Notes under the pieces: generated by a model | What the model was told of the DNA's origin: nothing | The model's database searches: none | What the model saw: only the letters and a program-made list of their open reading frames with translations | Assembly (NCBI RefSeq): GCF_900099915.1 | Contig: NZ_FNDB01000021.1 | Location: 1-60,811 of the forward strand | DNA: 60,811 nt | Direction of reading: 5' to 3' | DNA from: Flavobacterium omnivorum | GTDB lineage: Bacteria > Bacteroidota > Bacteroidia > Flavobacteriales > Flavobacteriaceae | Position numbers and translations under genes: made by a program | Shown here: one piece after another, positions 53,793-60,811 of the stretch | Layout of the letters: each line of letters begins with the position of its first letter | Numbering within the stretch: position 1 is the stretch's first letter

Positions 53793-53956
53793 ATGGCAGA
53801 TGAAACCAACCAAACGGAATATATTTTTAAGCAATTAAGCAAGAAATATAGTAAAGAGGTTCCGTAGTTATCCAAAGTATTGACTACTGTATTAGAGTTC
53901 TTTGTTATTCTATTGCGGGGGTTTTAGCAGCGATATTGTTTGTAGCGATGTACTAG
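53793..53956 (+). pseudogene. Frameshifted small membrane protein
   Basis: ATG 53793 opens a polar 24-codon frame that ends at a TAG at 53865. In the -1 frame, from about 53864, the sequence continues as VVIQSIDYCIRVL, then CYSIAGVLAAILFVAMY and a stop at 53954. The join would give a protein of about 54 residues: a polar N-terminus and one transmembrane helix. A one-base loss is the simplest reading. It is in the divergent region between the pilin operon and the RHS gene. Confidence 0.4.
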
Positions 53957-54354
53957 CCCATTTTTCAGTTAATTCTTGTTGAAAATTAGAAAATAACGTT
54001 TGTTTAGTATTTTATTTTTCTAGTTTTTCATTAAAATTTATTTTGTTAATTATTGTTGATGATTAATGCATCATAATATTAGTACTTTTTTAATTATACC
54101 ATTTTTTTATTTTAGTAAGAATAATAATACTTTTTAATAAAAAAGGTTAAATTAGTATAGGACCTTAGCAAATCCTGCTTGCTTAGATAAAAACTGAAAA
54201 TTAAAATATGATTTCTAATTTGGCATAGAATTTTTTTATAATTCAAATCGAAGGTAATTAAAAAATATTTACCTCAAAGCGAAGTGAACAATCCCAAACA
54301 ATTTAGATAATATCTCATAAAGTATTCACATTATAAAACTAAAAAACAATAGAA
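53957..54354. other. Long AT-rich leader region of the RHS-type gene
   Basis: These roughly 400 bases contain no coding frame I can support. They are very AT-rich and hold no clear TAnnTTTG match close to 54355. Confidence 0.4.
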
Positions 54355-57300
54355 ATGAAAATTATAAAACCAATATTGCTTACATTATTAAATTTGTTTT
54401 GTTTAAATGTATTTAGTCAAACACTAGAGCAAACGAAAACTTTTACATCAAATGTTAAATCACCAAATGTTTCTGATTTTACAAGGTATGGTAATATTTC
54501 TACAAAGTTATATACCGGCGAATTAGATGTAGCAATACCTTTGTTGTCAGTGCCAATAAATAATCAAAATCCAATAGATGTTTCGCTGGCTTATAATGCC
54601 TCTGGCTTCGTGCCGAACAAACGGTCCGGAATTGTAGGTTTAAACTGGACTTTTATAGGAAATGGTGCTATAACAAGAGAAGTTAGAGGTGTACCCGATG
54701 ATCATATGGGATCACCAGAAACTTTAGGGGGTCAATATGGAGAGTATGCACATGGTTTTATGGTAGGTATGAATTATTTGAAAAATGTGGGGGCTCAATT
54801 GCCTAATGGGGTTGTTTTTTCAACACCTCCCTTTGCTTATGCTGCATTAAATAATCTTGACGATTTATATTATTCGGTTCGTTACAACGGACCAAATAAT
54901 GATTATACAAAAGCTTTTGAAACAACTCCAGATATTTTTTCATTTAATGTTAATGGTATTTCTGGTAAATTTTTTATGGGTAGTGATGGTAAAATTAAAG
55001 TAATGAGCAATAATCCTGGAATAATATCAATTGATATAACAAATTTTAATTTTCAGCCATATACTAAATATTGTGCTCCTATGAATAATTCAGAAATTAA
55101 GATAATTGATGAAAGGGGGAATAAATACTATTTTGGTGGCGAATCAAGTTGTTTGGAGTATACATTACAATTTAGTAATGACAGTGGCAGGAGGCCAATA
55201 ATAAATACATGGTTTTTAAAGAAAATTGAATATTACAACAATGAAATAATACAATACAATTATAAAAATGATTTTATTAATAGTGAAAGTAATTTTTGCG
55301 AAAAAAATCTAGGGTTTTGGAAGCTTTCCGATTTAAACTTAGCAAGCAAAAAAAATTTCGTTCAACTTAATGAATATGCCAATGATACTAGAGAAAGTGT
55401 TAATTCATTAACAGAAACTACTGGTTCAATGTCTGATTTTACAATGTCTGTTGAATATGGAACTGGCTTCTCAAATATTTTTACACTAAATAAAGTTGCT
55501 ATTTTAGATAATATTCAAGCCAGTAATTTTAAAATTGAATTCAAGTATTCTGATCAAGATTTTGTCTTTAACAACAAGAGTTTGATAACAGCATTTCCTA
55601 AAAACCACAAAGAAGCAAAACTAGACTCAATTATACTTAAAAATAATTCTGGTTCAATAATAAATAAAATTGTTTTTGAGTATCTAACGAAAGGAGGTAC
55701 GAATAGTGAAAATTCTTACCCTAGACTATTTCTTGATAAAATAAACGAAAGAGGGAAAGAGCCTTATCAATTTCAATATTATTTAGAATCTAATCAAATA
55801 TTACCAAGCCCTTCTACATGTGCTGTAGACTATTGGGGGTACTATAATGGAAAATTAACTAATGATCCTCCAGCATACGGTTTACCCAAGATTATTCCAT
55901 TAACTAACTATGATAATAATGGAGATTTTACCTATATTGAAGACATCAGGGAGCCAGACATCAATTTTTCTAAAATAGGACAATTAAAAAAAATTATATA
56001 CCCTACAAAGGGGTATTCAGAGTTTGAATATGAGGCTCATACCTATTCTAAAAGGCTTGAAAGAAGATTTGAGGGTAATTTTTTGCCCAAACTTTATAAT
56101 GTTTTAGGTACATCAGGGGGAACAAGAATACAGAAAGTATTTGCTTTTGATGGTTTAGAAACAACTAATATCAAAGAATACAAATATAATCCATTGAATT
56201 CCAATGCATCAAGTGGAATATTGATGCAATGGCCTAGGTATATATTAAAATTTAGATCATTAACTAATAATTCATTGTCAAGTACAGGTTTCCTTAGTAC
56301 TCAGACAATCAATGTAACTAATATTACTGATAGGGGATTTATTCAGTCTTCGACATTAAGTATTAACACTTTAGAAAATGCGAACATCCATTATGCTTCA
56401 GTACAAGAAAAAACTAATGGGAACGGTCTTATACTGCATAAATTTAAAAACTATGAGAACTATCCAGATACCCAAGATACTCAAATAGAAAAAATAACTA
56501 ATGGTACATATACTCCTGAATTAATAGTTAAAAATCTAAAACTGTTGTATAATGATACGAGTTTTGAAAGAGGAAAATTGGAGAGTAAACTTATATTTAA
56601 TTCGTTTGGATATCCAGTTCAATCGGAGAGTTATGTTTATAATAATGATCCAGGCCGTTATCTTCTCAACACACAATCTATTAATCATTCTTATGCTTGG
56701 GCTCAATCCTTAAAACATTATTTTTATAACGATTTTTTAACACAAAAAATTATAACTCAGCATACGCCCGCAGGCGATTTAACTACAACTGAAAAATTTA
56801 TTTATACTTCAGCACCAAATTATTCGACTTCAATGTCAAATCAGGATGTTTTAAGTAAAACTAATTTTGTTTCAAGTGTAAATAATGAATTAGTAGAAAC
56901 TGAATATAAATATCCTTGGGATATATACACTGCAGGCTCTATTGATTATATAAATTTTAAAGATGCAAATATTTATTCATCTCTAAGAGAAAATCAGTAC
57001 AGAAACGGCTCCAAACTTTCTGAAAAATTCTCTTTTTTAGGAAAAGATGCATCGACAAATAATAAATTAAAGGTAAAAAATAGTTATTTTGCAAAATTTC
57101 CAAATACATTACCTTCTTTACCCAACATTGGGAATTTAGAAAAAAATGTTACCTACGATCAATATGATAATAAAGGTAATATCATGCAATATACACCTGA
57201 AGGCGGTACTCCTATTTCTATAATTTGGGGTTACAATAAAACACTACCTATTGCAAAAATAGAGAATGCAACTAGTACACAAATAGCAACAGCATTAGTT

Positions 57301-58032
57301 GTAAGTGATTTGAGTTCGCTTAATGAGACTAATTTAACAGCAATTAACAGTCTGCGAATTAACAGTACTCTTCCTGATGCTATGATCACTACCTATACTC
57401 ATATCCCATTAGTTGGAGTGAGTACCATTACAGATCCTAAAGGACTAAAAACCACATATGAATATGATTCTTTCAACAGACTACAGTGGGTTCAAGATCA
57501 TGAGGGCAATGTTTTGCAAAAATATTGCTACAACTACAAAGGACAACAAGTAAATTGTAAGGAAGTAGTCTATAAAAATATAGCCAAGAGTAGCCCTTTA
57601 ACTAGGAATAATTGTGGTGCAGGTTTTACAGGAAGTCCCGTGACATATAATGTAGCTGCAGGAGTATATTCATCATCAGTTTCTCAAATTGAAGCAGATA
57701 ATCAAGCACAAAATGATGTAAATGTAAATGGTCAGAACTATGCTGATGCTAACGGTACTTGTTTACAGCAAACACCTGCCTCTTTTTCTTTTGATTATTA
57801 TGATTATGACCCGATAGGCAAACAGCAAAGAATCAATGTTTACGCTTCCTCCACAATTCATAATGGAGCAACTTTTACTTTTAGGATACTTTATTCAAAT
57901 TATGCTGGACAAGTACGTAACATTTCTAGTGTTATAACTTTGGGTGCTGGAGAAACAATTAAAAATACTAACGTATCCATATCAGCTGAAGAAATTGTGG
58001 ATGTACAACTCCTTAGTTTAGTTCAAAACTAA
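54355..58032 (+). CDS. RHS/YD-type secreted protein with DUF5977 domain
   Basis: The 1225-residue protein starts with a Sec signal (MKIIKPILLTLLNLFCLNVFSQ). Its N-terminal body resembles the first large protein of flavobacterial RHS pairs (TRYGNISTKLYTGELDVAIPL, IDVSLAYNASGFVPNKR, GIVGLNWTFIGNGAITREV), a SpvB/TcdB-like arrangement. YD-like units occur near YEYDSFNRLQWVQDHEGN. Near residues 1079-1140 a DUF5977 unit is visible (LTRNNCGAGFTGSPVTYNV, then a long Ala/Asn stretch with two cysteines). A C-terminal beta-sandwich follows. It precedes the second RHS gene by 47 bases. Role unknown; RHS shells elsewhere enclose toxins. Confidence 0.85.
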   Translation: MKIIKPILLTLLNLFCLNVFSQTLEQTKTFTSNVKSPNVSDFTRYGNISTKLYTGELDVAIPLLSVPINNQNPIDVSLAYNASGFVPNKRSGIVGLNWTFIGNGAITREVRGVPDDHMGSPETLGGQYGEYAHGFMVGMNYLKNVGAQLPNGVVFSTPPFAYAALNNLDDLYYSVRYNGPNNDYTKAFETTPDIFSFNVNGISGKFFMGSDGKIKVMSNNPGIISIDITNFNFQPYTKYCAPMNNSEIKIIDERGNKYYFGGESSCLEYTLQFSNDSGRRPIINTWFLKKIEYYNNEIIQYNYKNDFINSESNFCEKNLGFWKLSDLNLASKKNFVQLNEYANDTRESVNSLTETTGSMSDFTMSVEYGTGFSNIFTLNKVAILDNIQASNFKIEFKYSDQDFVFNNKSLITAFPKNHKEAKLDSIILKNNSGSIINKIVFEYLTKGGTNSENSYPRLFLDKINERGKEPYQFQYYLESNQILPSPSTCAVDYWGYYNGKLTNDPPAYGLPKIIPLTNYDNNGDFTYIEDIREPDINFSKIGQLKKIIYPTKGYSEFEYEAHTYSKRLERRFEGNFLPKLYNVLGTSGGTRIQKVFAFDGLETTNIKEYKYNPLNSNASSGILMQWPRYILKFRSLTNNSLSSTGFLSTQTINVTNITDRGFIQSSTLSINTLENANIHYASVQEKTNGNGLILHKFKNYENYPDTQDTQIEKITNGTYTPELIVKNLKLLYNDTSFERGKLESKLIFNSFGYPVQSESYVYNNDPGRYLLNTQSINHSYAWAQSLKHYFYNDFLTQKIITQHTPAGDLTTTEKFIYTSAPNYSTSMSNQDVLSKTNFVSSVNNELVETEYKYPWDIYTAGSIDYINFKDANIYSSLRENQYRNGSKLSEKFSFLGKDASTNNKLKVKNSYFAKFPNTLPSLPNIGNLEKNVTYDQYDNKGNIMQYTPEGGTPISIIWGYNKTLPIAKIENATSTQIATALVVSDLSSLNETNLTAINSLRINSTLPDAMITTYTHIPLVGVSTITDPKGLKTTYEYDSFNRLQWVQDHEGNVLQKYCYNYKGQQVNCKEVVYKNIAKSSPLTRNNCGAGFTGSPVTYNVAAGVYSSSVSQIEADNQAQNDVNVNGQNYADANGTCLQQTPASFSFDYYDYDPIGKQQRINVYASSTIHNGATFTFRILYSNYAGQVRNISSVITLGAGETIKNTNVSISAEEIVDVQLLSLVQN

Positions 58033-58079
58033 GAATAATTTCATGAAATATTTATTCTATATATAAAAGCTAAAACCGA

Positions 58080-60811
58080 ATGAAAAAATATATTTATCTA
58101 TTAATAATCCTATTGCTTTCTCAGATACAAATGTATTGTCAAACTTTAAGCAGTGAGAATTTCATCTACAGCGAGGTGCCTCAAAAGCCAGTGCAAAAAT
58201 CAAATTATGGTAATTTGTCTGCATTAGAAAAACAAAAAAGTATTACATATTTTGATGGACTAGGTCGTCCTATGCAGACTATTGCTATTGGACAAGGCGG
58301 AAATGGAGAGGATATCATCACTCCAATTATTTACGATGGTTTTGGTAGACAAGACAAGGATTACTTGCCTTATACTGCTGTTAGTGATGGAACATATCGT
58401 ATGAATGCAGTGTCAGATATTGCTACTTTTTATGATAACACTAAATATGATGCAGATTTTCCTAATTTGACTACTGCTGATATTAATCCTTATTCCCAAA
58501 AGCAATTTGAACCATCTCCGCTAAACAGAGTACAGAAGCAAGCGGCACCCGGAAATGATTGGGCAATGGCAAACAACCATACCATCAAACTGGAGTATCA
58601 GACCAATATAGCTGGTGAAGTCAAACTATATCTCGTTGCCCTTTCTTTTGCGAACAACACCTATACTCCATCACTATCAGTAAATACTGTCAATAATGGA
58701 TTTTACTCTCCTAACGAACTTTACAAAACCATTACTAAAGACGAAAACTGGACAAGTGGAAAAAATAATACTACTGAAGAATTTAAAGATAAAGAAGGAC
58801 GTGTAATTTTAAAAAGAACGTATTCTAATTACACTAATACCCTTGGTGTAATTACTGCAACCGAAGTGTCCCACGACACTTATTATATTTATGACATCTA
58901 TGGTAATTTGACCTATGTAATCCCGCCATTGGCCAATGGAGCCTTTGAAGCTACCACACTAAGCAACCTATGCTACCAGTACAAATACGATTACCGTAAC
59001 CGCTTGGTAGAAAAGAAACTACCTGGTAAACAATGGGAGTATATTGTATATGACAAATTAGATAGAGTGGTAGCCACAGGCCCTGCTTTATCGCCATTTA
59101 ATGATCTTGGACAAACGAATGGCTGGATGATTATCAAATACGATGTCTTTAATCGCCCTGTCCTTACAGCATGGATGCAAGCAGCTGTCTCCTCAGCTGA
59201 TAGAACAGCATTGCAAAATAGTCACAATGCCATCACTACTACTTTTAGCGAAACCAAAAATGCGAGCACAGATACTATGATCAATGGTGTTTCTTTTAGA
59301 TATAGCAATGTTGCTTGGCCAACATCAGGGTATCATGTTTTGACGGTTTCTTATTTTGATGATTACAATTACCTTAATGCCCCAGCTATACCTGCAACCA
59401 TTGAGACGCAAGACGTTTATTATAACAATAAAGTAAAACCCAAAGGCCTGCCAACGGGTTCTTGGACACGTGTATTACAAGCGAGTACACAATATGCCAA
59501 TGAGTTGGCATACTCCTTGTATGATTTAAAAGGCAGACCTATCCGAAGCTATACGAGCAACTTTTTAGAAGGCTATACCTATATTGATAGTAAGCTTGAT
59601 TTTACAGGTAAGCCAGAATATAATACTACTTACCATAAAAGACTCTTTAGTGATAGTGAATTGATGATAAAAGAAGTCTTTACCTATTCGCCACAAGGCA
59701 GGTTGCTGACTCAAAACCACCAAATTGGAACATTAACTGCTGAGTTGCTGGTTAGTAATGAATACGACGAATTAGGACAACTCAAAGCAAAAGAAGTAGG
59801 AGCAAAAACCCAAAAAATAGACTATAGTTATAACATCCGAGGATGGTTGACAGAGATCAATAAGGTTGCGGCCTTGCAGCAAGGAACTGATCCGAAAGAT
59901 TTATTTGCTTTTAAGATCAATTATAATATTTTATCAAGTGGAATTGAAGGGGTAAGTGCACTTTATAACGGAAACATAGCCGAAACCCATTGGACGACAA
60001 GTACTGATAACGTATTGAGAACTTACGGATATAAATACGACGCTATTAACCGCTTGAGCGAAGCCTTGTACAAAAAAGGGAGTGTGGTAAATGCTTATGA
60101 TGAAAAGCTTACCTATGATGCCAATGGCAACATAAAAACACTTTTACGTTATGGAAGTTTAAATGACGCCACACCTGTTTTAATTGATGATCTTGCCTAT
60201 GATTATAAGTCTACGGCAAGTAATCAATTGATGAAAGTTACAGATGTAAAAGTGAACAATGGCAGTTTTATAAATGAGTTTAAAGACAGTGCTTCAAATA
60301 CTGTAAATGATTATGACTATGATGCCAATGGTAATATGATCAAGGACAACAATAAAAACATTACAGCCATAACCTACAACCACCTGAACTTACCTACCAA
60401 AATTACATTTAGCACTAAAGGTTCTCCATATATTAATTACATTTATAATTCAATTGGAAAAAAATTACAAAAAACAATACACACTTATAATTCAACAACT
60501 CAAACCACAACAACTGTAGATACTTATTATCTAGATGGATTTCAATACAAAAGAACATTTTCATCCTCTCCTACTAGTAAGACTATTGCTGTGACAAATT
60601 TAGAGTTTTTACCTACTGCCGAAGGCTATATAGAACCTACTGGAAGTTCTTACAAATATGTGTACCAGTACAAAGATCATCTAGGCAACATACGTGTAAG
60701 CTATGACAAGAGCTTAACAATACAAGAGGAAAATAACTATTACCCTTTTGGATTGAAACACGCTGGCTACGGTAATACAATATCTTCTACTAATGGTGCG
60801 TTAAAGTATAA
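58080..60811 (+). CDS. DUF6443/RHS repeat protein, cut by window end
   Basis: ATG 58080 opens a frame that stays open for 910 codons to the end. It starts with a signal (MKKYIYLLIILLLSQIQMYCQ), then a DUF6443-like N-terminus (KSITYFDGLGRPMQTIAIGQGG). YD repeats follow (YDIYGNLTYVIPP, YDYRNRLVEKKLPG, YDALNRLSE-like units, YDANGNIK). The RHS repeat-associated core begins (YVYQYKDHLGNIRVSYD, NNYYPFGLKHAGYG) just before the edge. In RHS proteins the variable effector end follows this core, so the most informative part is missing. A partner immunity gene, if any, would follow. Confidence 0.9.
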   Translation, partial: MKKYIYLLIILLLSQIQMYCQTLSSENFIYSEVPQKPVQKSNYGNLSALEKQKSITYFDGLGRPMQTIAIGQGGNGEDIITPIIYDGFGRQDKDYLPYTAVSDGTYRMNAVSDIATFYDNTKYDADFPNLTTADINPYSQKQFEPSPLNRVQKQAAPGNDWAMANNHTIKLEYQTNIAGEVKLYLVALSFANNTYTPSLSVNTVNNGFYSPNELYKTITKDENWTSGKNNTTEEFKDKEGRVILKRTYSNYTNTLGVITATEVSHDTYYIYDIYGNLTYVIPPLANGAFEATTLSNLCYQYKYDYRNRLVEKKLPGKQWEYIVYDKLDRVVATGPALSPFNDLGQTNGWMIIKYDVFNRPVLTAWMQAAVSSADRTALQNSHNAITTTFSETKNASTDTMINGVSFRYSNVAWPTSGYHVLTVSYFDDYNYLNAPAIPATIETQDVYYNNKVKPKGLPTGSWTRVLQASTQYANELAYSLYDLKGRPIRSYTSNFLEGYTYIDSKLDFTGKPEYNTTYHKRLFSDSELMIKEVFTYSPQGRLLTQNHQIGTLTAELLVSNEYDELGQLKAKEVGAKTQKIDYSYNIRGWLTEINKVAALQQGTDPKDLFAFKINYNILSSGIEGVSALYNGNIAETHWTTSTDNVLRTYGYKYDAINRLSEALYKKGSVVNAYDEKLTYDANGNIKTLLRYGSLNDATPVLIDDLAYDYKSTASNQLMKVTDVKVNNGSFINEFKDSASNTVNDYDYDANGNMIKDNNKNITAITYNHLNLPTKITFSTKGSPYINYIYNSIGKKLQKTIHTYNSTTQTTTTVDTYYLDGFQYKRTFSSSPTSKTIAVTNLEFLPTAEGYIEPTGSSYKYVYQYKDHLGNIRVSYDKSLTIQEENNYYPFGLKHAGYGNTISSTNGALKY

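Larger units (their letters stand above)
44964..60811. mobile_element. Putative integrative island (left end to window edge)
   Basis: The proposed left end is the cut ABC-F-like reading frame. A tyrosine recombinase gene is the first gene inside, as in integrative elements. Then come decayed sequence, a secretion-like operon and RHS-type proteins, which are common island cargo. No second copy of the junction bases was found within the window, so the right end should be beyond 60811. A smaller element ending before 47405, with the secretion operon native, cannot be excluded. Confidence 0.4.

Overview
The window looks like a chromosomal segment of a Flavobacteriaceae bacterium, most probably Flavobacterium. 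The reasons are an AT-rich sequence, recurrent -7 elements of the Bacteroidetes form TAnnTTTG in front of genes, a giant secreted protein with a type IX secretion (type B) C-terminal domain, an OmpP1/FadL porin next to a Trp/Gly/Asn-rich lipoprotein, BshC, DUF4295 beside L33/L28, and RHS proteins of the DUF6443/DUF5977 kind.

Layout. 1-327 is the end of an IS3-like element lying against the rpsT terminator. 391-2533 (minus) holds rpsT, three tRNA-Glu genes and proS. 2634-8293 (plus) carries a low-complexity lipoprotein, an OmpP1/FadL porin, rimO, a secreted protein and an AmpD-like amidase. 8859-15208 has a beta-barrel porin in a neighbourhood with a recurring CCCTATTTT motif, two small unknown genes, an aldehyde dehydrogenase and a hybrid histidine kinase. 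15927-19498 (minus) is a three-gene biotin-dependent acyl-CoA carboxylase operon, followed by a B12-binding-type radical SAM protein with a CX4CX2C cluster motif. 22034-29242 is a 2402-residue surface protein with 18 repeats of one type and five of another. 29299-43479 is mostly housekeeping: an MHS-type transporter, bshC, ndk, DUF721, a serine hydrolase, ftsY, DUF4295-rpmG-rpmB, cinA, an Hpt protein, an FAH-family hydrolase, a DnaQ-like exonuclease, an E2 acyltransferase, a glycosyltransferase and a cupin.

From about 44.9 kb the character changes. A promoter and about nine codons resembling the start of an ABC-F ATPase gene are cut off abruptly and followed by a tyrosine recombinase. Next come about 870 bp of apparently decayed sequence, a six-gene type II secretion/type IV pilus-like operon (pseudopilin, prepilin peptidase, GspE ATPase, secretin, GspL-like, GspM-like; no GspF platform gene) and, divergently, a pair of large RHS/YD-type secreted proteins, the second cut by the window end. 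I read this as an integrative island inserted in the 5' end of an ABC-F gene; its right end is not in the window. The possible working link between the secretion-like operon and the RHS pair is inference from position only.

Two diverged copies of one structured intergenic element (5364-5432 plus, 33649-33775 minus) are the clearest non-coding signal not explained by genes.
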